Made by a program: the position numbers and the translations under genes
The notes under the pieces: model-generated
Databases searched by the model: none
The model's input: the letters and a program-made list of their open reading frames with translations, nothing else
Told to the model about the DNA's origin: nothing
In this document: positions 1 through 8,470 of the stretch, one piece after another
How the letters are laid out: each line of letters opens with the position of its first letter
Numbering within the stretch: position 1 is the first letter of the stretch
NCBI GenBank assembly: GCA_023627715.1
Contig: JAMAHW010000104.1
Location: forward strand, 1-64,000
Direction: 5' to 3'
Source: Periconia sp. R9002
Taxonomy: Eukaryota > Ascomycota > Dothideomycetes > Pleosporales > Periconiaceae
Length of the DNA: 64,000 nt

Positions 1-598
1 GCATACATGTAATTTCCTGGTGGATCGGCAGGCCTAAAGTTTGAATCCAGCCTTTACTACCTTTGACCGCCACAGCTATCGCTTTCTCGTATTCTTCGCT
101 CATGTAAAACACTCGGGAGATGTAGATCTACAGCATAAGGTCTCGGCAGTAAGAAGATGGAATCACGACACTACGCCTCACGTTGGCAATCCAGTCCCTA
201 GTATCACGCTCTATCACTTCTGCGCCTTCCAGCTCGTAGTAATCGACAAGAATTGCGATTTTTGCGAGCATCTCCAAATTTGCAATAGCTGGAACTTGGC
301 GTGTTCGGACGCGGAAAACGTTTAAAAGGATGAGCAGAGCTTCTTCGTCCCAGCCGCTAGCTTAAATATGGTATCGTCCGTCTGAAGGATCTTTCGAGGC
401 TTCAATGAACTCTTCTCTCGTTTGCGCGCCTAAACCATGGCGAAGCCAACATTAAGTGGCGAGACGAGACAAGATAGTGAATCTCGTCATCCTCCGACTT
501 GGTCGGCTTTGAGGCGGACTCGGCTGGTTCGAGGCTTAGGTTTTGTGCCCCGCCGTGCACTCTTAGTGCTGATTCCGGATCTTGAATAAATTCCTGCT
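1..598 (-). pseudogene. Decayed BTB/POZ-domain gene, running off the left edge
   Basis: Reading the minus strand in joined frames gives a recognisable fungal BTB/POZ domain: a VSSRHLMLASPWF stretch, then WDEEALLILLNVF, then VP-(x)5-LEMLAKIAILVDYYE, then an RDLML-stop-IYISRVF end. The order and wording match the common ascomycete BTB family (cullin-3 adaptor type or unknown role). The frame is broken near 420 by a one-base shift. It also has an in-frame TAA at 362-364 (expected residue before ASGWDEEALL) and a TAG at 128-130 where the family has tryptophan (RDLMLW). TGG-to-TAG and CAA-to-TAA are the changes RIP makes. No start codon is visible at the right side; the reading frame merges with the end of the neighbouring relic at about 600. 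Confident as a BTB relic, not as an expressed gene. Confidence 0.7.
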
Positions 599-599
599 C

Positions 600-1461
600 T
601 CCCTTGGAAGGTTCGGCGCGCTCGCCCTTGTTCGACGATTGCTCTTGCGATAGAGCGGATCGGCAAAGTAAGATGCTGCCGCATATCTCTGGTCCCGCCC
701 TCCATCGTCAGTCATTTCGCTCGACGTACGCGGTGCATGCTCATCGATGTTAACGTGAACTTGTGGATCGGTTCTTCTCTCCCTGTTTGCAGCGTCCTCT
801 TCGGCTTCCTTCTTCAAGCGCGCTGCGACCGTTTCGTACCAAGCCTCCATGGCATCGTCTGGTTCCTGGGGTAGGCATTCCTTTGGCAAAATCTTTGGAA
901 ACAAATTGCCCGTATGCGGATCCTTGATGTCAAATTGCTTGACTGCGTTCTGCAGTAATGGAACATGTTTCTCAGGGCTGAGAAGGAGTTGTATTGTCTG
1001 CCAAGCGACAAAGCCTTTTTCTTCAACGCGGGAACGGTAGGGTACGAGTAGCCGTCATCGTCGGGCGCAGGTTGAAGTGAGTGGAAGGCACCAAGCGAGC
1101 GGTATATGAAGGAGATGTCTGAGGCAGGGGTTTCGATGAAGAGGACGTCGTAGTTACCACCGACCGCACGGTAAAAAGCCGCAAGCCGTTGAGGGGTAAG
1201 GTCGAGGCACTCTTGGGCCGGCTCGAACTTTTGGCTCTGTAGGTCGTGCAATCAGCAAACCTGCACAATCTCTTGGCCTTAGGCAACGAGCGTGGTAGCA
1301 CTCACAACAACCTCCGCGATACCCTCCAGAAGTCTGTTCAAAATATCGGTGCCTTATTTGTCGTCCCTGATAAGATAACCCCAGTATTCATAAGCCTCCT
1401 TGTGCGCGGCCTCCTCATTCGCCTTGTCCTGTGCTTTCTGGTCCTTGACGTCGGGCGCCAT
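600..1461 (-). pseudogene. Decayed DUF7514-like hypothetical gene
   Basis: The start ATG at 1461 opens MAPDVKDQKAQDKANEEAAH followed by YWGYLIRDDK, then an in-frame TAA (1354-1356), then GTDILNRLLEGIAEVV. A GTGAGT intron follows, ending CTACAG near 1228. The next exon reads QKFEPAQECLDLTPQRLAAFYRA and so on to VPALKKK, where one base is missing (about 1013-1018). In the shifted frame the protein continues GFVAWQTIQLLLSPEKHVP and LFPKILPKECLPQEPDDAMEAWYE. This order (YW-LI, GTD-LL-GI, VPAL-GF-WQTIQLL-P, FP-LP-PD) is what I know as the DUF7514 family of ascomycete proteins, which has no known function. One stop and one frameshift make it a pseudogene. The family name is recalled, not searched. 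Confidence 0.6.
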
Positions 1462-2143
1462 TTCGCGACGTCCAATATACCTTGAATACAACTAAGCAAA
1501 ATATAGGCTACTGTTTTTTCTCTCGATTCCATGTACAGCTGAACCGTAACAATTAAATGCCGCTTTTCTCTCTGATTGATCAGTGTTGATGGGGTTGCTG
1601 TTTGCTTCAAGACGTCTGGTTGAGTGACATGCGGTGAGACACGGAGGTGTGCAGGGTCGTAGGAGGAAATCAACACACAGGGGAGGGCGCAGTATTAATT
1701 ATCGTAAATAAGGGTATTATGATTCAACAGGTGCAAACAAGCCAAAATAAAGAGTGGAAAATCAGACATAAAGGGTCAATAAATGGAAAGACGAATCGTG
1801 GCGCATTGCAGAAGGACGTGCTGATTGCGCCTTGGATGTTAAACACAGTTATACAGCGCTGCGCGTAACCGGGTCGGAGAGTGGCTGGCGGGGTACCGCT
1901 ACGTACATTCTAATTTCATATCATCTCGCGAGGTCATTACACTCATGTATTTTGAAGCTCTAGAACTCGATGTACTGTAGAAGGATCTCTAACATGAAGA
2001 ATCTGTAGTCCGTAGACTATTTAAAGCAGCACCTTAGGGGTGATACCATAACGGTATAGTGGGAGTGCAGCAGTTCGCCCACACCTCATCGTGAGATGTA
2101 GTCTGTGCGAGGCGGCACTTTATGTTGCCACCACACGTAGAAT
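1462..2143. other. No recognisable gene
   Basis: Short unconnected ORFs only. The base composition is mixed and I see no family motif, tRNA or clear repeat here other than the approach to the repeat at 2144. Confidence 0.5.
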
Positions 2144-2188
2144 GTTGGCTGACCCGCACCGTCCCTGACCTTGCGCCGATGGCAATAA
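2144..2188 (+). repeat. Dispersed inverted-repeat family, copy R1
   Basis: Left-type copy: reads CTGACCCGCACC, then GTCCCTGACCTTGCG. The same core is found at R2 (3836), R3 (11851), R4 (17045) and, less fully, R5 (20501). Confidence 0.6.
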
Positions 2189-2550
2189 TATATCAGTTTA
2201 GTGAAGAAGCGAAGCACGAAAGGACCATTCGTGACAAAGAGAGCTGAAGCTTACATATAAGGATAGTGGTTGTTGGTACAAGGTGTGGTAAGAGCTTCTT
2301 CAGGTTCTCCGATACGCGCTGGGTTCATGCTAGGCAGCCACATTAGAATCCACTGTCAGACCCACAGCGGGAGCTAGAGGACGGTCCCTTGGGGATTAGA
2401 ATAAGCTTCTGGGCACAAGGGCTGTTTCATTGCTGCGTGATTATGTCAGCAGAATTAGCTTCCTGAGTCAACCAGCACGTCTAGCGTCCATTTCCCGATT
2501 CTCTCTTGCAACGACCCGTACAACCTCACAATGCGGTACGACATGCGGCG

Positions 2551-3783
2551 ATGTCTACATCCGGGCCCTCCGTGACACAGGACCAAAATACCATACCGCC
2601 TTCAAGCTTCACAGAACGACTACTGACGCCGCCGCCAACCGACGAAAAGCAGTCCTCCCAAGTCACACGCGTCCTCGCGCTCTTCAAGCAAATACAGACT
2701 GGACGGCACACCAGGCGAGACCCGTGGACAGAATTTCAGCTTGCTGAAGAGGAGTATGATGAGATAGAGCGCCGGCTTCAGCAAGACGAAGGCTTGTGGG
2801 ATACGTTAAGGACAAGATACGGTGAGTGTGCATCAAGCACAGTGGACATCGCAGCTTAACAAGACTTGGGCAGGTATGATTACAACGGAGATACGTATCG
2901 TCTAGTCGTCCGTATGCCTACAGCTATACACGAACTATTCATTGCCCGCATCGAGGACAGCATATTGAGCCAGCTGAAGACAATTCGTGAAGGATCGGGT
3001 GACGCAGCGGCTTTCGCCAGGAAGGTGCAACCAGCACGGTCTACGGAGATATTTTTCCCGGTCGAAAACGCACCTTCCTCCAAGCAGTCGAAGTACGAGC
3101 CGGACGCATCTTTCTGGCATGAAGACGCAAAATACCCAGGGGTCATCATCGAAGTTGCATACTTGCAGAATAGGAAGAGACTGTATCGCTTGGCAGAAAA
3201 CTATCTTCTGGACTCTGACGCCAGCGTGCAGGTTGTTGTCGGTCTAGATATTGAGTATGGCAAGAAGTGTTCACGCAAAGCAGCGCTATCGATTTGGCGA
3301 ACCCGCGAGTTTCCTACTGACGATGGACCTGAGCTGCGCGCAGTTCAAGTAGTTGCGGACAAGGTAGGCCATGTTGTGTAGCACTTTCTGGCCGATGACT
3401 GACGGTCCCAACAGGTATTCCGTGACGATGAAGGGCGTCCCACCAGTCATACAGACCTGCGACTTGGACTTCGTGATTTTGGTCATCAGGAACTGGTGCA
3501 ACAGGAAATGGGAGACTGGGATCAAGAGCTGACCATTTCTTCCGAACAACTCTGTGAGTATCTTGCGGCAGCAGAGGCCAAGATGCGGCAAGCAGGATCC
3601 CTTGGTTAGCATTCTATTGCCCCAGGAGTCAAAAAGGGAAAAAGGTCGGAAACTCCTCCAGAAGAGATTACCGCAGGTGATGAGGCGGGATATATTGAGC
3701 GGGGGGAGAGAGCAGCTAAGCGTTTAGCGCAAAATGATCTCGATTACGAAGATGGGTTATCTATGAAGAGCTCGGCGGAGTAA
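2551..3783 (+). pseudogene. PD-(D/E)XK nuclease-like gene, broken
   Basis: The start MSTSGPSVTQDQNT is at 2551. The N-terminal region is followed by RYDYNGDTYRLVVRMPTAIH, a restriction-endonuclease-fold core with PDASFWHEDAKYPGVIIEVAY (the PD...(I/V)EV-x-Y pattern of PD-(D/E)XK/Uma2-like nucleases), then RLYRLAENYLLDSDASVQ. Introns are read at about 2851-2875 and 3366-3415. Damage: a base is missing near 2799 (DEGLW to GYVKDKIRYDY needs a shift), and there is an in-frame TAG at 3606-3608 after QAGSLG. Beyond the TAG the frame stays open for a Lys/Glu-rich tail to 3783. The TAG is a probable CAG-to-TAG change. It lies inside the TIR element and has a truncated relative at 8130-8470. Function as nuclease is inferred from motif only. 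Confidence 0.6.
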
Positions 3784-3835
3784 GACTGTAGGCTTGGTGA
3801 TAGCTGTTCTAGTACTTCTTAATCAACTCGATAAC

Positions 3836-3920
3836 TTATCGCCATCAGCGCAAGGTCAGGGCGGGAACGGGTCGGCCATCTCCCCTCCTACAGGTGGCAC
3901 TTTGCCACCTCAGCTGCCGC
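3836..3920 (-). repeat. Dispersed inverted-repeat family, copy R2
   Basis: Right-type copy, inverted relative to R1. It contains GCGCAAGGTCAGGGCGGGAA then CGGGTCGGCC, followed by CTCCCCTCCTACAGGTGGCA. The outer part matches copy R5 (20501) in the GCCAC-x-x-x-AGG-x-x-GGGAG segment. Confidence 0.6.
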
Positions 3921-5249
3921 CACGTGCTATAGTTATTACACTACACAGGAAGAGTTATTATTGCTATTATATTAACTAAGACTGGATGATTCCTAGATAA
4001 ACGCTGAGGGGCGCTGTATACAAAGTTTCTGCAGACAATGCGCAAAGAGGAAGTCGCGTGCAAGCGTATGTCTCCGTACACTGACGAGCATCTTGTTAAT
4101 AGGCTGAAGATCTGAAAAGAGCATGGATTGCCTGCGGCGAGTCCTGTCAGACATTTTAATGCGTGTGCGATTTGACTAGCAACAAGAATAGATGTAGAAA
4201 CATCTAAAAGTAAATTTGAAGACTATCTTACAAGAGGTTGCTATAGTAAAGCGATAGCACTCTCACAAAAGGGTTTGTGGGTATGGGCAGTTTTTTATAC
4301 AAAGTTGGGTGACCCTTGACCGTTGACCGATTGAACATCGACGTCGGCATATTCATGGATCTCATAGTCGGGATAGCCGGTCATGAGATGTTTGTCGAAA
4401 AGTACCATCGTGCTTTGGAGTGATTAAAGACTTAGTTTATTGAGCCGCAGCGACTACGACAAGGTATTGGAGGTTGAGATCTACTTCGTCTTTGGTGACT
4501 AACAGAGGCTTCACGATTGCCTTGCCTCCGTTGCGAATGAATTCTTGATACTCTTGGTCAAAAAATTGGGGTAACCTGTCCAGCAATCAGTTAACTGTCA
4601 AACTTTTGCGTCTAATTGATGAAAGTTCAATCGGAGAGACTAGGTAGTTGATGATAAGAGTGGGTCACGTAGGTATAATCAGGGGAAAGCCGATGTCGCA
4701 TTGTGAGCCGAGATTCGCAGATAAACTCAGCGTTGTGTCGATCATGCTAACATCGAGAAACTAGTCTCGGCACAATGCGGGGTCAAAGAAACTATTGGAG
4801 AGAGTTTACATAAATTGCGAAGAAACGTAGATCATATTGGCTGGCTTTGAATCGGCGAACTTTGATGACGTATACAGCTTGCCTCCGAACGTACAATGAT
4901 TTACCACCGTCTTCGTGTCAATTGGGACGATTTGTTTTGTATCAGAAGAAGTTAGTTATTTAATTTTTGTAACACATATGCTTCGCATATACTTCATTTG
5001 AAGTAGGATGATGCTGCAGGCGATGGGACATAATCGGAGTTTACAGATTTATGCTTTGTATTTACTCATACAGAACAATATAACAACATAGCGCTTTTTT
5101 AATACATGAGGTTACATATTTAGAGGATTGCTTCCTTTGAATACACCCTCGGCGTTTCGAGCGGTTATCGCAATCAAGAACGCTAGGATATGATGTTTAT
5201 AAACAGCACGCCCGCCGCATCACAAAATCATCATAAAAGACACAGACAA
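3921..5249. other. Intergenic, mostly AT-rich
   Basis: No complete gene seen. Exon-like minus-strand stretches at 4452-4960 are given separately. From 4930 to 5160 the DNA is AT-rich and presumably holds the promoter of the esterase gene. Confidence 0.4.
4452..4960 (-). pseudogene. Possible two-exon gene remnant, family unknown
   Basis: On the minus strand a stretch near 4945-4810 reads LTSSDTKQIVPIDTKTVVNH, then CTFGGKLYTSSKFADSKPAN, then MIYVSSQF, and meets a GTAAAC donor. After a ~235-base gap, a GGACAG acceptor leads into RLPQFFDQEYQEFIRNGGKA and then IVKPLLVTKDEVDLNLQYLV, ending VVAAAQ-stop at 4452. Composition and splice signals look coding, but no start is visible and I recognise no family. 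It could be the 3' half of a decayed gene or chance. Confidence 0.25.
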
Positions 5250-6318
5250 ATGATGCATCTTTTCAAACTTTCCAACATAGTTGCGGCGACCTACTCTCTG
5301 AGTGGCGCAGTCAGTGCAACCAAGCAAATGCACCGCTCCGTCAAATCCAACTTTTCAGATGTCGACCTTACCACCCCAGATATCCCACCCCCGTTCTTGG
5401 AATACGCGAAATTTGTTGGAGCTATTCCCCGTCGGAGCTTGCCCACCGATCCGCGTCTATCTTTTTCACTATACATCCCACCCAGTCTATACAACCCCGA
5501 CCCAAAGAATGTCTCCTATGCGCTTCCAAAACTCCCTCTCGTCGTTAACGTACATGGGACAGCTAGGGAGATGGCAAAAGCGGAGACGGGCCTTCAACAA
5601 TTTGCGGAAGAAATGCATTGTGCCATTCTTTTACCCTTGTTTCCTGCGGGATTAACGTCTTCATTTGACCTTGATTCCTACAAACTGTCAGATGCCACTC
5701 AGTTACGTTCCGATCTTTCGTTGATTGATATGCTCGATGAGGTTCAGCACCGATGGCCAGGTGTGGAAACAGAAAAAGTGTATATGATGGGATTCTCAGG
5801 CGGGGGTCAGTTCACTCATAGGTAAGTGATCCCGTATCACGTTATTCGTTAGCTAACGTTCTAGATTCATGTATCTTCATCCTGAGCGCCTGCTTGGAGC
5901 TAGTGTGGGAGCTCCCGGACATGTAACTTATATCAACGACACTGAGCCATGGCCGCGCGGTACCGCAGATATCTCTGACGTTTTTGGTATTTCGCTGAAC
6001 ACAAGTGCGATGGCTAAGATACCCACTCAAATGATTGTTGGAGACGATGATAACGAGGGGGACACCCCGGGGGGGTTCTGGGACTGGGTGCATGATACAC
6101 TGGGTGATCAGGAAGATCTGACGCCCCGTGTAGACGGAAGACTGGATGCCTTGAAAAAACTACAGCTCAACTGGGCGGAAAATGGGGTCAATGCAACGTT
6201 CGAAACCGTGGACAACATATCGCATGATTCAGACGGCGTCCGGGAGAAAGTGCTGGCTTGGCTGGGTCCTCTTGTCAAACAAAATATTGAAGTACCCATG
6301 GGACCGTCTACCATATAG
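5250..6318 (+). CDS. Secreted alpha/beta-hydrolase (PHB depolymerase/esterase-like)
   Basis: Exons 5250-5821 and 5865-6318; the 43-base intron has GTAAGT, a GCTAAC branch site and a TAG acceptor; 341 residues. An in-frame ATG exists at 5190, but the ATG at 5250 puts a signal peptide first (MMHLFKLSNIVAATYSLSGA), so I prefer it. The core reads LPLVVNVHG (oxyanion strand), an aspartate-rich helix, then GFSGGGQFTHR, the G-x-S-x-G nucleophile elbow exactly at the exon junction. Later IPTQMIVGDDDNEGDTPGGF supplies the acidic residue region and ISHDS a possible catalytic histidine. The layout fits an extracellular serine esterase of the poly(3-hydroxybutyrate) depolymerase/feruloyl esterase type. 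The substrate is unknown. It is the only intact gene between repeat-derived blocks. Confidence 0.75.
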
Positions 6319-7050
6319 GAGTAACATCGAGTATTTTTTGATTTTGCATTTTGCAGAGAGTAAAGAGGGCAAAGGTTAGGTTTAGGCCTAAGATACTAAG
6401 TTTCAAAACTAATATAACAGCTACAAATAGTACCTAAACTTTATATACTTTTTTCCTATTACTGTTAGATTCAATGTAAATTACAGTGAATTAGAGCTGT
6501 GTATTGTAAATTAATTAATTGTTGGTTGTAGCTATATATGTCAGATATTACCCCTAACCAAGGACGTTACCATGAGATTTCAAACCAGTGTTGATACCGT
6601 GACTGATTTCACCAATCAATTGCGAAGAAGAAGACACTTTAATGTCAGATATTACGTGTATTTGGTGCCCCGACTAATATATACTCGATATGAGCATATA
6701 TCAGTTGGTACTAGGTATCAGTCACGTGGAGGGCCCTAGGAGGGCAAATCACAAAGCAAATCACAAATCAAGAGTATTTCAAGAGTAACTCGAGAGTAAA
6801 TTTCCGGGACACCAGTACAGCTTGGCACACACCCAAGAAATCACCAGATACATCAAAGAACAAGTGAAGACGGAAATGCTGATTGAGACTTCACAATCTT
6901 CTGCGAAGAGCATCGTGTTCGACCATACCACATCTCGCCCAACTTTCTTCCGACTCCTTCCGCAGCATTTTACAGATTGCACCTACTCGTTCTTCAAGCT
7001 CAGATCTCGATCATCAGAAATATTCTCATAGTGGGGACAGCCTGGAATCC
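6319..7050. other. AT-rich intergenic with a SINE-like insert
   Basis: TpA-rich sequence at 6370-6540 looks RIP-affected. The insert at 6552-6641 with its flanking direct repeats is listed separately. 6780-7050 is probably the leader of the P-loop gene. Confidence 0.45.
6538..6655 (+). mobile_element. Short retro-type insert with 14-base flanking duplication, copy 1
   Basis: A 90-base insert (6552-6641) is flanked on both sides by the same 14 bases ATGTCAGATATTAC (6538-6551 and 6642-6655). A ~95% identical copy lies at 22132-22243, also flanked by its own, different ~14-base duplication. The two copies share the 3' end (GAAGAAGAAGACACTTTAAT) but begin at different points on the left, as 5'-truncated LINE or SINE insertions do. 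Confidence 0.6.
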
Positions 7051-7773
7051 ATGAGCAAGAACTTTAACGACATGGACTTTCTACTATCAAGGCATACTGA
7101 AGTCGGCGGCCACGAAAACATCCATGCAGACCAAGGAATGGCTTGGGTCCAGCACACGCCTTTGATAAACGCAGATGTAATTTCCAATGATACTCAACAT
7201 CTTATACCACAATATGGACTACTTGGTTCGTATGGCGACGCTCAAGGTGCTACTTCTAAACTTCATTTGAATACCAATGTTCCGTTTTCCGTGTTCATTT
7301 GCGGAGTGCAGGGAAGTGGCAAAACCCATACAACGTCCTGCATCCTTGAGAATTCATTGGTGCAATCCAAGTATTTGGGAACACTCCGGAGCCCACTTTC
7401 GGCGCTTGTGTTTAGTTACGGCCATTTCAGCGGCGATGGTGCTGGGTTCTGCATTAGTGAAGCCGCATTCCTAGCCTCTCCCGATCCAAGGGTGCATGGT
7501 GGATCACATGTCAAAAAAGTGCATGTATTGGTTTCTCCATCAAACTTTGTACGGATATCAAAATTATACATGCAGCTTCCCAATGTTTCCGTCACACCAT
7601 TCAAATTGAAGCCCTGCAATCTCGACATCGATACAATGCTCACATTGATGAACGTCAGCGAATCTGGTCGTGACGCAGGTGGAACCTTTACTACAGGCAC
7701 TAGTAAGATGATTAATGTCAACATCAGAAGAAGGATCACAAGTGATGGAGGACAATCTATAACGGCATTTTGA
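7051..7773 (+). pseudogene. P-loop NTPase-like fungal gene, C-terminally truncated
   Basis: The start ATG at 7051 gives MSKNFNDMDFLLSRHTEVGG. Then comes ADQGMAWVQHTPLINADVIS, and the Walker A GVQGSGKT at residues 85-92 within NTNVPFSVFICGVQGSGKT. After that: LSALVFSYGHFS, ISEAAFLASPDP, HVLVSPSNFVRI, LPNVSVTPFKL, LDIDTMLTLMNVSES. These blocks belong to a conserved family of ascomycete P-loop proteins of unknown role that usually continue well beyond this point with an ATPase C-half. Here, after NVSES, the sequence changes to GRDAGGTFTTGTSKMINVNI and stops at 240 residues. I take it as a truncated copy. It might still make a short protein. Confidence 0.5.
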
Positions 7774-8129
7774 GGCAGTCATATAGTCTATTGCCTTTCC
7801 AGCTACGATCAATTGTATTTAGTCACCTCAAAACTTGATATGATTACTTTTGCTGGCTTGTGCCGACTCGGAAGTCTTTTTGGTGACAGCCCTAGTACAT
7901 CCAGTCATTGAGACCTGCTTGTGTAGAGGTATTGAAATTAGCGTCAGCTATGCATGTGCTGGCTGTTTCCTCGTCTTGACCTTTTGCCGTTCTGCCATGG
8001 TGTTTGGTGTTTTGTAGTGCCGGTTTAGCTAGCTTTTAGGAATAGAAAGAATTACCCAAAGACCATAGCGATGCCGGGCAGACGGCTTATAGCAATACCA
8101 AATCACTTGATCACTCACTTGATGTGCCA
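7774..8129. other. No recognisable gene
   Basis: No ORF with family features; no repeat seen. Confidence 0.4.
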
Positions 8130-8470
8130 GTAGTATTCGTATAATACATCCTTCGCATTGCGTTGGCCTTCACTCTGGATGGGACCTGCTCGAAAAGCGC
8201 GACGACTCACTGGGCTCGGCGGCAGCGTTAAGGGGTACCTTGTAAAGCTCGAAGGTGGAGTAGTCTTTTGGTCTTGTGTCACGGAGGCCCAGGATGTAGA
8301 CATCGCCGCATGTTGTACCGCATTACGAAGTTGTACGGGGGTCGTTGCAAAAGAGGATTGGCAAATGGACGCTAGACATGCTGGTTGACTCAGCGACAAC
8401 CCTCCCCAGCTGCCAAGTCTGCTGACGTAACTGAACAGCACCGCTCCCAAGCAGGAGCTTTTCAGATCCC
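8130..8470 (-). pseudogene. Truncated second copy of the PD-(D/E)XK-like gene and its leader
   Basis: The minus strand matches 2430-2700 closely, roughly 80% at the DNA level by eye. Both have GAGTCAACCAGCA, GTCTAGCGTCCATTT, then CATGCGGCGATGTCTACATC, with ATG at 8302 giving MSTSWASVTQDQKTTPPSSF against MSTSGPSVTQDQNTIPPSSF. Similarity covers the leader as well as the coding start, so this is a genomic duplicate, not a processed copy. It ends soon after an ALFEQ-like stretch (about 8190-8130), and the nuclease core is missing. Confidence 0.65.

Larger units (their letters stand above)
2144..3877. mobile_element. TIR-flanked element carrying a nuclease-like gene
   Basis: The core at 2144-2188 and the reverse complement of 3836-3877 are near-identical over about 40 bases. 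Both contain GACCCG, then CCTGACCTTGCG, then GATGGC-ATAA. They lie in inverted orientation on either side of a single broken gene. Outside the core the right copy continues to about 3920 with GCCACC-type sequence shared with the repeat at 20501. The arrangement is that of a small DNA element with terminal inverted repeats, about 1.7 kb long. No transposase is encoded; the only cargo is the PD-(D/E)XK-like gene. No clean target duplication could be read. It may be non-autonomous or a new element type. Confidence 0.55.

Noticed and set aside
458..473. GTGGCGAGACGAGACAAG-like word resembling part of repeat R3
   Set aside because: Lies inside the BTB reading frame as family-consistent codons; the match is short and likely chance.
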